Source: Opitutaceae bacterium
GTDB lineage: Bacteria; Verrucomicrobiota; Verrucomicrobiia; Opitutales; Opitutaceae
Direction of reading: 5' to 3'
Assembly: GCA_009919985.1 (NCBI GenBank)
Contig: RGAX01000017.1
Location: forward strand, 1 to 21,958
DNA length: 21,958 nucleotides
Positions 7,100 through 15,346 of this stretch are shown piece after piece. A program made the position numbers and the translations under genes. Position 1 is the first letter of the stretch. Every line of letters begins with the position of its first letter. The notes under the pieces are model-generated. The model searched no databases and had not been told where the DNA came from. It saw only the letters and a program-made list of their open reading frames with translations.

Positions 7100-8017
7100 T
7101 CATTTCATCGGCTCGATGTGAACCGAAACATCGCTGACAGCGTGACGAGTTGAAGCCAGCAACGCGTCTTTAACGGCGTGAGCGATATCGTGTCCCGCGC
7201 GCACCGTGAGCTCGCCATCGACGCGCACCTGAATGTCGACAAGATGACTCAAGCCGCTTTTGCGCACCCGACATTTGTCGAGCGCCTGCACGCCCGGCAC
7301 GTCGAGCGCGACCTCGCGGATTTCATTTTCCAAGGCCGCCGATACCGCCGTGTCCATCACATCGGCCAGCGCCTTGTTAAACATGATAACACCGTTAAAA
7401 AGTATTACTCCGCACGCCAACAGCGCCGCCCAATCGTCCGCCATCTCATAACCCGGGCCAGCCCACACCGCGATCGCAATTCCCACAAAGGCCGCCGCGG
7501 AAGTCACCGCATCCGAATAATGGTGTAAAGCCTCCACCTTTAGCCCTGTGCTGCCTGACGCCTCACCCGCCTGATTCATTCGAGCCGAAAACCACATCTT
7601 AACCGCCACGACGCCCGCCAACAACGGCAACGTCGCCCAATGCGGCCCGCGGTGCGGGGTCATGATCTCTCGAATCGCGCTCCAACCAATCCAGCCCGCA
7701 ATCGCAAAAATAAACACCGCCACCGCCAAAGCTGCAAGCGGCTCCGCTTTGCCGTGGCCGTACGGATGATCATCATCCGGCGGTTGCGCCGCCACCCGCA
7801 ATCCCATCCAAACTAGCAATGACGACAAGATGTCGATTAACGACTCCGCCCCATCCGCAATCAACGCGTAAGTATGGCCGAAAATCCCTCCGGCGATTTT
7901 CACCACCGCGAGCACCGCGTTCAGAAAAATACCGCGTAACACTAGTCGCGCACTCGCCTCCGCGCGCCGCTGCGTCGCGGCGTGGTGAAGGGGAATTTCT
8001 GACAACATGCCGTCCAT
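7100..8017 (-). CDS. Cation diffusion facilitator family metal exporter
   Basis: A 305-residue inner-membrane protein, usual length for the family. Members swap divalent metal ions such as Zn2+, Fe2+, Mn2+ or Cd2+ for protons. Transmembrane helices are visible from about residue 28 to 220, then a cytosolic ferredoxin-like C-terminal domain (about 222-305). Residues in the positions of metal site A of Escherichia coli YiiP are E58 and D62 (in AESLID) and H165 and D169 (in HHYSD). The family motif HPYGHGKAE is at 84-92. Glu at 58, where YiiP has Asp, may shift metal choice, so I do not assign a substrate or symbol. ATG 8017 is used; ATG 8008 is also possible. It is divergent from the ACT gene. 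Confidence 0.9.
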   Translation of the reverse strand: MDGMLSEIPLHHAATQRRAEASARLVLRGIFLNAVLAVVKIAGGIFGHTYALIADGAESLIDILSSLLVWMGLRVAAQPPDDDHPYGHGKAEPLAALAVAVFIFAIAGWIGWSAIREIMTPHRGPHWATLPLLAGVVAVKMWFSARMNQAGEASGSTGLKVEALHHYSDAVTSAAAFVGIAIAVWAGPGYEMADDWAALLACGVILFNGVIMFNKALADVMDTAVSAALENEIREVALDVPGVQALDKCRVRKSGLSHLVDIQVRVDGELTVRAGHDIAHAVKDALLASTRHAVSDVSVHIEPMK

Positions 8018-8098
8018 ACTACACGCCCGACCGTCCCGACCTCAACGCGCGAGTTGACCCATTCTAAGCCCCGACTCAGGCTAGTCACTCTGCGCTAT

Positions 8099-8554
8099 AT
8101 GGCCGATTCCAACACTCTCATCGCGACCGACCCCGTCCACCAATTCTCCGTCTTCGTCGAAAATCGCGTCGGTCGACTCCACGAACTCACCGCGCTGTTG
8201 AAGACCAACAACGTTCACGTGATGGCGATCACCATCCTCGATTCCACCGACAGCACGATCGTGCGTCTCATCGTGGACGATCCCACCAAAGCCCGTGAGC
8301 TGATGGTGAACAACGATTTTCCTTACACCGAATGCGCCATACTCGCAGTCGAGATCGGCGATGAATCTGAGTTAAAAGGTGTACTATCCGCGCTGCTCGA
8401 AGCCGAGATCAACATTCACTATATTTACAGTTTTATCAAACGCCCTGAAGGCCGCGCCGCACTCGTTGTAAGTTCCGAAGACGCCGACACCGCCAGCCAA
8501 GCGCTCGGCAACCGCGGCTTCCGCATCCTCACACAGCGAGACATCTCGCGTTGA
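8099..8554 (+). CDS. Tandem ACT-domain regulatory protein
   Basis: A 151-residue product from ATG 8099. A TTG at 8054 would add 15 residues with no domain content and is less likely. ACT domain 1 spans about 15-85 (QFSVFVENRVGRLHELTALL, then HVMAITILDSTDSTIVRLIV). ACT domain 2 spans about 88-148 (LKGVLSALLEAEINIHYIYS, then GRAALVVSSED). Paired ACT domains with no enzyme attached usually bind amino acids and act as small sensors or partners of another enzyme. No ligand can be named from the sequence. It is divergent from the cation transporter, with no clear Shine-Dalgarno. Confidence 0.88.
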   Translation: MADSNTLIATDPVHQFSVFVENRVGRLHELTALLKTNNVHVMAITILDSTDSTIVRLIVDDPTKARELMVNNDFPYTECAILAVEIGDESELKGVLSALLEAEINIHYIYSFIKRPEGRAALVVSSEDADTASQALGNRGFRILTQRDISR

Positions 8555-8578
8555 ACGCGAGGGATGCAATGATTTTTT
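8545..8578 (+). terminator. Probable terminator of the ACT-domain gene
   Basis: CTCGCG (8545-8550) and CGCGAG (8556-8561) form a 6-bp GC-rich stem with loop TTGAA, which contains the TGA stop. Six T residues follow at 8573-8578, but 11 bases after the stem rather than directly, so efficiency is uncertain. It lies between convergent genes. Confidence 0.45.
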
Positions 8579-8597
8579 AACTGCGCATAGATAGCGC

Positions 8598-9284
8598 TCA
8601 GCCCTTCACTTCGCCCATTTTTTCCCCGTCCATTTCGTAAATGCCGGTGAGGTAACCGTTCTCGAAGGTAGCGCCGACTTTGAGCGTGCCGTAAAACGAA
8701 ATCGGCACATCCATCATGACAGGGACACCCGCAGGCATGCGCACGACGACCCAGTCATTGATATTTGGCACAGCACCAAAACAGCACGCCATCTGGCTAG
8801 CCATGAGCATGAACTCTGTGCACTTTCCTTTCTCGAGCTTGGTCGGCTGCATGAAGCCTGTGATCACAGCTTTTTTTCCGCCCCAACTTTTCACTATGGC
8901 CGGAATCTGTTCGTTACCGGTAGGAGGCTGGACGTTGGGGTTGGCCGCTGGGTCGAAATCGGGCGGGACAAATTTAAAACCGCTCAGGCGATCAAAGCCC
9001 AACTTGAGATATCCGTTTTCGAGCTCAGCGGCCGGGATGTTCGCCGCGGGGGCCGAAGCCACCGGGGTAGCGACCGCGAGGGTTGCAGGAGCACCCCCCG
9101 CTAAAGCCGCGCCACCGCTGCTAGATTCACCGTCATTCGCCGCGCCGTTGCGTGCGGCCGCGGCCATTGGGCCGATTCCACAGCACAGCGAGTGGTCCGT
9201 GAAGCCTTGGGGAAACAAGGCCGCCGAGGCCGAAACGGCTAATAGCCCCGAAATCCACATTACGGAAAGCGCGCGTATCTTCAT
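8598..9284 (-). CDS. Secreted DUF3299-like protein
   Basis: I choose ATG 9284 (228 residues) because it begins a standard signal peptide (MKIRALSVMWISGLLAVSASA). ATG 9296 and a start further upstream at 9383 are in frame but add non-signal sequence. A low-complexity Ala/Gly/Ser/Pro stretch (about 40-85) leads to a C-terminal domain (about 130-215). It contains VITGFMQPTKLEKGKCTEF, then MACCFGAVPNINDWVVVRMP, then VPISFYGTLKVG. This pattern resembles DUF3299 proteins, which typically read 'GFMxPL...EFxL...CxH'. Family function is unknown. Cys-Cys pairs at residues 34-35 and 167-168, plus C155, suggest metal binding or a disulfide in the periplasm. Convergent with the ACT gene. Confidence 0.75.
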   Translation of the reverse strand: MKIRALSVMWISGLLAVSASAALFPQGFTDHSLCCGIGPMAAAARNGAANDGESSSGGAALAGGAPATLAVATPVASAPAANIPAAELENGYLKLGFDRLSGFKFVPPDFDPAANPNVQPPTGNEQIPAIVKSWGGKKAVITGFMQPTKLEKGKCTEFMLMASQMACCFGAVPNINDWVVVRMPAGVPVMMDVPISFYGTLKVGATFENGYLTGIYEMDGEKMGEVKG

Positions 9285-9379
9285 AAAAAGAACCATAGCG
9301 CTCCGACCCAGTTCGTCAATTTTTCGTACAAGTATGCGCGCTCGTCGATTCGGGCCACGGCGATTAGCGCACGTTCGAC

Positions 9380-9750
9380 TCAAAACTTAGCATCATCGAG
9401 CACAGCGTCATCCCAACGGTTGATGTCCTTAGACTTTTCATTTGCCGAGGCGTACTCGACCTCGGGAGCTTCAATAGAGGGCAGATATTTCCCGAGGTCT
9501 ATCATTCCAGGGGCTAAGGCTGGAGGGGGCGCCGTATATTAAAATTTAGGGGGATCGATGCTGTAATCGTATAATTTTTTTGCCGTTGCGGTAACACGTG
9601 TAGCGATAGCGCTCATCGCGTAAGGTGTGGGACCCTTGGCCAAAAGTGGAGAGAACCGGTTTTGTCCGTTTCTTCGCAGTACCGCTAATTAACCCAGTGA
9701 GATCAAAGCCATCGAGGGCATGCGCGGCACCAGGTGGGTTTATGTTCGCG
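9380..9750 (-). pseudogene. C-terminal remnant of a sulfatase
   Basis: On the minus strand a sulfatase-like tail can be read. It starts in the same frame as the GH88 gene, immediately after its stop (9755-9753): ALDGFDLTGLISGTAKKRTK, then STFGQGSHTLRDERYRYTCY and RNGKK. At a run of seven A (complement of 9575-9581) the frame shifts to KLYDYSIDPPKF. A TAA follows (9541-9539), then the same frame continues through KYLPSIEAPEVEYASAN to a TGA at 9382-9380. 'G-xH-(T/A)-(L/V)-R-x-E-R-(Y/W)-RY...LYD...DP' is the usual C-terminal signature of formylglycine-dependent sulfatases. The catalytic N-terminal two-thirds, including C-x-P-x-R, is absent. One extra base, one nonsense codon and a large 5' deletion mark it as dead. 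Confidence 0.75.
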
Positions 9751-9752
9751 CG

Positions 9753-12700
9753 TTATTTGGTCTTAGCGTCGAGCGCTTGGATTTTGAGCTCTTCGATGGT
9801 CGCGAGCGCCGCGAAGCCGGTCGTATAAGAGCACGCGACCTTGAACCAAGCGCGGTGGCCTGCGCCAACGGCCGAATGCTCGGTCATACCGACAATGCCG
9901 CCATAAGCTTCAGGATCCGGCCCACGGTATTGGTTGGCGATGCACCAGGAAAGCGCCTGACGTGCCGCCGCGAGATGGCGCGTGTCGCCGGAAGCGCGAT
10001 AAAGGCGGTAAAACAACAACGACCACAAGGCCGTACCTTTCTCGCTAATGCCGTTGCGCTCCACCGCTTGATCCGCGATGAAAACCCAACAGCCGTCCGC
10101 CCGTTGCCAGTTCATCATCGATTCGGCCAAGCGCTTAGCTCGCGTCAGATAATCGCCCTCAGGCACCGCCTCATGTGCAGCGAGCAATCCTTCCATCGCC
10201 CAGCCTAAACCCCGCGTCATGCGGATCGTCGGCATGACGCCCGTGCGGCGGTTCCAACCGCGTTCCCACAAACCGTCGTCGCGAGAGAGCTTAGCGAGAT
10301 GTTGCTTCATGTAGTCGTCGGCTTGTTTTTTATAACGCGGCTCCTTCGTAGTCGCATAGAGCGCGCGTAAGCCTTCCACACCAAAGCCAGATTCATCGAT
10401 CGTGTGTTCGGACCATGCACGGCGATCCACGTAATAATCTTGGGGCACCAGCTCGTACTCCTTCATTAGACGCGCAGTTGAAGCGGCGAGAAGTTCCGTA
10501 GCGCGCAGGTATTCGACATTACCCGTGGCTTGGTATAAGGGTATCCACGACCAACCGGACAAAAAGAGCGCATCGGACACCGCCGCGCATTGCTCGTAGC
10601 CAAAAGGTAGATCAATCGCCCGGCGCCAGCGCGAAAGTGGGACGCCGTAGGCAGGATGTTTGGAGTCAAGAATCCGCAGCGCTAGTCCACTGCGCCCTAT
10701 CTCGTCGGCCCGATTCGTTAAAAAATGCGGCGAAAATTGCCGAGCAATCACGGATATTTTTTCAGCCTCAAGCAAAGCTGAGACCGCCGGACCCGCACCC
10801 CAGATCCAGTGCGAAGAACGATATGTCTGCGCATCAAGATCATAAAAGAGATGCAGGCCGCCGGCGGTGGGACTCGCGGGATTACGATTTTGCGCACGCA
10901 GTAGGTAATTCACCGAATCCATCAAGGCGCGCTCGAGATTGGGCGTCGTTAACGCAATGGCGGGCGCACCGCCGACCTGTGCGGAGACAAAAGGCTTCGG
11001 CTCGATACGAAGCACTTCGACTTCCTGCCCCGTGGCAGTATCCAGCATCGTGACGGTACCTGCCCACGTTTCAGCGAGCGAGGCCACAGAATATTTCAAT
11101 GCGCCGTTAATGACCGGTACGCGCGCTGACAAATAAAAATCCTTCAGCGTCACAGCCGGCTCGCAGTAGACGCTGTTTTCCCAAGACTCAAGGATCTCAG
11201 CGGCCACAGGCATTTCAATTTTTCCGGTTTCTACCTGTCCGTGAAAATGATGATTCACCGCGACCACCCGCGGCGCAGTTTGCCAACGCAACACGCCGTT
11301 CATGCCGGCGTTGAGGCCGAGATCTACGACGGGGTACCAGATCTCTTTATCGGGTTTTGGCGAAGGCAGCACGGTCTCCGGCGCAGGATGATTCGGCGCG
11401 ATGTCGGTGATCTTGCTTATGGTGCGGTTGCGCGCGCTGCGGAAGCGCAGTTCAACGGATTTTTTATCAAGTGGGACCGTGAGCCTGATCTCGAGCGGCG
11501 CATATTTTCCGGTGTTTTTTCCTGCTTCACGACCGAGTTCCACCGCCGCGGTTTCCGGCTTGGCGGACGAACTCGCAAAGGCGCGCGCGCGAATGAGCGC
11601 TTCGAGGAAGTAGTAATCAGCATAATTGATCGGGCCGTCGATTTCGCTGTTTTTCGGGAAATTGCCGGTGGCGTGTTTGAGGATGAATCCGCCGTTGGTG
11701 CCGGGTTCAGCCAGATATGTCGGTGAGGCTAGGCTGCGCAATTGCGTCTCGGCAAAGGCAGCGTAACGCGTCGCCGCGGCCGGATCACGCGTGAGGCCGG
11801 AGAGTTCAAAGAGCGCCGAACTCATGATCGCCGCAGCCGAGGAATCACGCGGCGCGTTGGGCTGACCCGGCGCATCGAAATCCCAATAAGGGATTTTATC
11901 CGCCGGCAGGCGCGGGTGATTCATGATGAAGCGAGCGACTTTTTCCGCGGTTTCCAAGTAGCGGACTTCACGTGTTTCCCGAAACATCATCGTGTAACCG
12001 TAAAGACTCCATGCTTGGCCACGCGCCCAAGCGGAACTATCCGCCGTGCCTTGATGCGTGATGCGGCGCAGCACGCGGCCTGTGGCGGCATCATAATCTA
12101 CGACGTGGAAGGTGCTGCTGTCGGGTCGGAAATGATTCGCCAGCGTAGTGTCCGCGTGCGCGATCGCGATATCCCGGAGCCGAGATTCGCCGCCGTTGCG
12201 CGCTGCCCAAGTCAGCAATTCGAGATTCATCAAATTATCAATGATAACCGCAAAAGTGTATTCCTCAGGACTGCGGTCCCACGATTTGATCGAACCGACC
12301 ACAGGCGAGAAGCGCGTGGCCAAGGACTGCGCGCCTTTGAGCAACACTGGGCGATAGGCCGCGTCGCCAATAAGCCGGAGACCGTTGCCGTAACTGCTAT
12401 TTAAGATAAAACCGACGTCATGCGTACGGGTGTTGAGCTGCTCCGACTCAAGCAAGCGCGTGAAGCGTTCCGCCGCCGCACGCCAGTATGGCATTTGGGT
12501 GCCTTCGTAAAGATACCAGAGCGCACCGGGGAAAAATCCGACCGTCCAATCACGCTCGCGCACGGTGACGAGTTTTCCTTTCTCCATGGTTCGCGGCATG
12601 CGCTCCTGCGTAGGCAGGTGGCCAATCATCCACTCGTATTGTTCCGCTGAGGTGTGTAACGCCTGGTCGATCACCGAGTGCAGCTCCGGTTGGGAAGCGG

Positions 12701-12773
12701 CTACGTCAGCCGAAGCGAGGGCGGGAACCGATAAAACTGCAAACCAGAGCGATATGCGTGCGAGCGAGGACAT
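9753..12773 (-). CDS. Secreted GH88 unsaturated glucuronyl hydrolase with a second alpha/alpha-barrel domain
   Basis: About 1006 residues from ATG 12773, with signal peptide MSSLARISLWFAVLSVPALA; a GTG at 12791 would add six residues. Residues about 30-400 are a GH88 domain, which removes unsaturated uronic acid from oligosaccharides made by polysaccharide lyases. D119 (in THDVGF) and D179 (in VIIDNLMNLELL) match the two catalytic Asp residues of Bacillus unsaturated glucuronyl hydrolase; SSAWARGQAWSLYGY is also typical. Residues about 420-600 look like a beta-rich linker domain. Residues about 610-1000 form a second six-hairpin-type domain with MTRGLGWAMEGL, related in style to GH88/GH105 but not assigned. 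Ordinary GH88 enzymes are about 380-430 residues, so this is a large fusion. The sulfatase relic follows in the same orientation, suggesting a sulfated uronic-acid glycan as substrate. Confidence 0.88.
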   Translation of the reverse strand: MSSLARISLWFAVLSVPALASADVAASQPELHSVIDQALHTSAEQYEWMIGHLPTQERMPRTMEKGKLVTVRERDWTVGFFPGALWYLYEGTQMPYWRAAAERFTRLLESEQLNTRTHDVGFILNSSYGNGLRLIGDAAYRPVLLKGAQSLATRFSPVVGSIKSWDRSPEEYTFAVIIDNLMNLELLTWAARNGGESRLRDIAIAHADTTLANHFRPDSSTFHVVDYDAATGRVLRRITHQGTADSSAWARGQAWSLYGYTMMFRETREVRYLETAEKVARFIMNHPRLPADKIPYWDFDAPGQPNAPRDSSAAAIMSSALFELSGLTRDPAAATRYAAFAETQLRSLASPTYLAEPGTNGGFILKHATGNFPKNSEIDGPINYADYYFLEALIRARAFASSSAKPETAAVELGREAGKNTGKYAPLEIRLTVPLDKKSVELRFRSARNRTISKITDIAPNHPAPETVLPSPKPDKEIWYPVVDLGLNAGMNGVLRWQTAPRVVAVNHHFHGQVETGKIEMPVAAEILESWENSVYCEPAVTLKDFYLSARVPVINGALKYSVASLAETWAGTVTMLDTATGQEVEVLRIEPKPFVSAQVGGAPAIALTTPNLERALMDSVNYLLRAQNRNPASPTAGGLHLFYDLDAQTYRSSHWIWGAGPAVSALLEAEKISVIARQFSPHFLTNRADEIGRSGLALRILDSKHPAYGVPLSRWRRAIDLPFGYEQCAAVSDALFLSGWSWIPLYQATGNVEYLRATELLAASTARLMKEYELVPQDYYVDRRAWSEHTIDESGFGVEGLRALYATTKEPRYKKQADDYMKQHLAKLSRDDGLWERGWNRRTGVMPTIRMTRGLGWAMEGLLAAHEAVPEGDYLTRAKRLAESMMNWQRADGCWVFIADQAVERNGISEKGTALWSLLFYRLYRASGDTRHLAAARQALSWCIANQYRGPDPEAYGGIVGMTEHSAVGAGHRAWFKVACSYTTGFAALATIEELKIQALDAKTK

Positions 12774-13040
12774 GAAGATACAGGGATTCACAAACAGGTC
12801 TTAAAGGGGTAGAGGTTAGCTTAGCAAAAAAATGAGACTGCGAATGCAAAGCGCGTAGTTCAACCCGCCTGCAGCTTACATCATTAACTCTATCGAGCAA
12901 TCGTGTCGAATCCCTGCGATGAAATTTCCCGCACGCTTTGTGTGATTTGGGAAAATTTTGGTCTGCACTGGTTCGCGGCGGCCTTTGCGCTTGCGGCTAG
13001 CCCGCGTCGGATACCAATCCACCTCAGTCCCAAAATATTC

Positions 13041-14063
13041 ATGACCCCTACCCTCGCTTCTTTAGGCATTCGCTCCCTGCATATCTCAACCGCGGCAGTA
13101 CCCGTCGAACACACCGCCGCCCGCGAACTTGCCCTGCTAACCGGCGCCAAAATCTCCCTCGTCGCTCGCCCCGACTCCGGCGTTAACATCGCCCTCGCTT
13201 CTCGCCACTGGGTAAAAAAATTGCCCACCGCCAGCCGCGACCAACGCGGTTGGATGTGGCTCCGGATCGCCGGCGGCGGCGGTGAAATCACCGCAGATGA
13301 ACCCGCGCTGCTATTCGCCGCCGTGCGCTTGCTCGTCAACGGCCTCAGCGATACCACACGCGAGCAACTCGAGCGCGGTCTCTTCATAGCGGCCAGCTTC
13401 GGTTGGCACCGACCGCACTGGGATGGTTGCAACACCCAATACTGGCGCTCCGCCCGCGGCTTCGATCCTGAGCAATACGCCGCCACGCTCGCCGAGAGCG
13501 GTTTCACCCATTGTGAAGTCAACGGGCTCCAAGCGCATATGCCTTACGAGGACCTCGTCACCGACGAATACTATTCGCAATTTTATACCTACGCACCGGG
13601 ATTCAACCACTTCCTCTCCACGCCGCTCACGCGCGGGCTTTGGCCTGAGATGTACCTTGAGGCCAATCTCAACCACCTGAAAAAACTCGCCGACATTGGG
13701 CGTCGCTACGGCCTGCGTCCCGGAGTGTGCATGTTTGAACCGCGCTCTATGCCCGAGCGTCTTTTTCAAAAATACCCCACGCTACGTGGCGCGCGCATCG
13801 ACCATCCGTTCCGCTCGCGCCTGCCGCGCTACACGCTCGCGCAAGACCACCCGATTTCCGTCGAGCATTACCGCGCCGCAATTGGCCAACTCGTCAGCGC
13901 CGTACCCGATCTGAGTTATATGTCGGTCTGGACCAATGACAGCGGTGCCGGCTTTGAACACACCGCCTCGCTTTACGTCGGCCGCAACGGCGGGCCTTAC
14001 ATGATCCCGGTGCGAGCATCGCGCGTTTCCTCAAAAACCTCCAAAGCGCCGCCGCCGCCGTGA
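13041..14063 (+). CDS. Glycoside-hydrolase-like protein, 5' part of a frameshifted gene
   Basis: Start taken at ATG 13041; an in-frame GTG at 12903 adds sequence that does not look coding. The first about 110 residues (LGIRSLHISTAAVPVEHTAA, then LLTGAKISLV and ADEPALLFAAVRLLVNGL) resemble the small N-terminal domain found before the catalytic barrels of GH67 and GH20 enzymes. A barrel-like region follows (SFGWHRPHWDG, YAATLAESGFTHCEVNGLQA, GRRYGLRPGVCMFEP, LSYMSVWTNDSGAGFEHT). I cannot assign a GH family. True coding in this frame seems to end near 14005 (GGPYMI); the remaining residues to the TGA at 14061 (VRASRVSSKTSKAPPPP) read as out-of-frame. The 3' part continues one frame away. It is divergent from the GH88 gene, consistent with one glycan-use locus. 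Confidence 0.7.
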   Translation: MTPTLASLGIRSLHISTAAVPVEHTAARELALLTGAKISLVARPDSGVNIALASRHWVKKLPTASRDQRGWMWLRIAGGGGEITADEPALLFAAVRLLVNGLSDTTREQLERGLFIAASFGWHRPHWDGCNTQYWRSARGFDPEQYAATLAESGFTHCEVNGLQAHMPYEDLVTDEYYSQFYTYAPGFNHFLSTPLTRGLWPEMYLEANLNHLKKLADIGRRYGLRPGVCMFEPRSMPERLFQKYPTLRGARIDHPFRSRLPRYTLAQDHPISVEHYRAAIGQLVSAVPDLSYMSVWTNDSGAGFEHTASLYVGRNGGPYMIPVRASRVSSKTSKAPPPP

Positions 14064-15322
14064 ATCCCGATTTCGATGTTTTACTCCGTATCGAGCCGTT
14101 CAAAGTTGAACACGAGCACATCAAAGCCGCGCTCGGTGGCCACGTGGGATGGGAAGCGCCATCACTCATGGTCAAGGGCTACCACGTACCCTATAACCAC
14201 CCGCGTTATCCCGAGCAAGCGGGTGTCGGCGGTTCGATTTTCCAATCCACGATGGACCCCGGCGAAGCTGAAGCGCTGATGCAGACGCGCGCCCAGGGCG
14301 TAGAGCCCGTACTTTATTATTCGCCCGGCCCGGTGATGAACCAAGAGCCGCTCCTCGGCATTCCGTTCCCACGCGCACTCCACCAAAAACTTCTGGCCGT
14401 CCGCGACACTGGGATCACGCGCATCAGCGCATTCGGGGGTCTGGCCAACACCACCGCCACGCCGTACTGGCCCAATCCCCAAGCCATCCGCGCCGCGCAG
14501 TTCTTTCCAGATACACCCATCGACGACATTCTCCTCACCTACGCGCAACGTCACGTCGGCGCGAAGCACGCGCCCGCGCTCGTGGCCGCATGGGATGCGT
14601 TTGAAGAAGCCGTCTCGTGGCAACCGACGGTGCCGCTCTTTACCGCGTTCGGCTTCTGCTGGCAGCGCACGTGGGACCGCCCGATCGTGCCCGACATCGC
14701 CGCGATTGCGGCCAACGACCGCGCCTATTACGAGAAGCACGGCTGCTTCCAATTTAACAACCCGAGCCTCTTCGACCTCGGCAAAGACGTACTTTTTGAC
14801 CTCATCAGTCGTGAGCACGGCACCAACAGCACGCGTTACTTCGATCGTAACGTCTTCCCGCGCCTCGATAAGCTCATCGCGCGACTCGCCCAACTCATCG
14901 CCGCAACCGTAGCGACGCCGCAGGCGCAAGCTGTATTCATCGATCTCTACGACCGCGCTCGCGCGTATCGTTGTTGGTGCGGCTCACTGCGCAGCGTCTG
15001 CGCGTGGTGCGCCGATGTCTATGGCTACCTCGCCGCGACCAAGGCAACCGAGCGCACGCGCCACGAGAAATCGCTCCAAACAACCATCGACCTCGAGCTC
15101 GCCAACACCGCTGCGCTACATGAGTTACTCACGACCACGAAGACCGAGGTCACCGCCGTCTCCGCCGTCAGCAATAACACGTTCTTCTACGGCGAAGATC
15201 TGCCGGAATTATTGCTCACAAAAATCCGGCTCATGAAAAAATATCGAAACCGCAAACCTCACATCCCGGCCGATACGATGTGGCTCCCCGCTCCCGGCAC
15301 AACGTGGCCGAAATTTAATTAA
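14060..15322 (+). CDS. Glycoside-hydrolase-like protein, 3' part of a frameshifted gene
   Basis: The open frame has a GTG at 14060 overlapping the upstream TGA (GTGA). However, coding sequence in this frame extends further upstream: about 14010-14059 reads GASIARFLKNLQSAAAAV and leads smoothly into NPDFDVLLRIEPF. The GTG is therefore probably not a real start, and both parts belonged to one protein of about 760 residues. The segment continues a barrel-type enzyme (VLYYSPGPVMNQEPLLGIPF, ITRISAFGGLANT) and ends in an alpha-helical region. The break needs one lost base, or a small deletion not divisible by three, near 14005-14015. No other stop interrupts either half, so the lesion is recent or a sequence error. 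Confidence 0.7.
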   Translation: MNPDFDVLLRIEPFKVEHEHIKAALGGHVGWEAPSLMVKGYHVPYNHPRYPEQAGVGGSIFQSTMDPGEAEALMQTRAQGVEPVLYYSPGPVMNQEPLLGIPFPRALHQKLLAVRDTGITRISAFGGLANTTATPYWPNPQAIRAAQFFPDTPIDDILLTYAQRHVGAKHAPALVAAWDAFEEAVSWQPTVPLFTAFGFCWQRTWDRPIVPDIAAIAANDRAYYEKHGCFQFNNPSLFDLGKDVLFDLISREHGTNSTRYFDRNVFPRLDKLIARLAQLIAATVATPQAQAVFIDLYDRARAYRCWCGSLRSVCAWCADVYGYLAATKATERTRHEKSLQTTIDLELANTAALHELLTTTKTEVTAVSAVSNNTFFYGEDLPELLLTKIRLMKKYRNRKPHIPADTMWLPAPGTTWPKFN

Positions 15323-15346
15323 ACGCACGCGCGGCGAGGTGCGTTT
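15321..15346. terminator. Hairpin shared by two convergent genes
   Basis: AAACGCAC (15321-15328) and GTGCGTTT (15339-15346) form a perfect 8-bp stem with a 10-base GC-rich loop. The stem includes the last bases of the TAA of the plus-strand gene (ending 15322) and of the TAA of the minus-strand AraC gene (ending 15345). This is a likely bidirectional terminator, though T-rich flanks are short. Confidence 0.5.

Noticed and set aside
8054..8082. TTGACC as a -35 box for the ACT gene
   Set aside because: No acceptable -10 hexamer lies 15-19 bp downstream.
11742..12404. Plus-strand open frame of 220 codons within the GH88 gene
   Set aside because: It is antisense to catalytic GH88 motifs and has a basic, low-complexity composition typical of a shadow frame.
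14060..14063. GTGA stop/start overlap read as genuine translational coupling
   Set aside because: The downstream frame is clearly coding for about 50 bases before the GTG, and the split would cut a barrel domain in half.
14162..14929. Minus-strand open frame of 255 codons
   Set aside because: It lies opposite the 3' part of the glycoside-hydrolase-like gene. GC-rich codon use commonly creates such shadows, and no recognisable motif is present.
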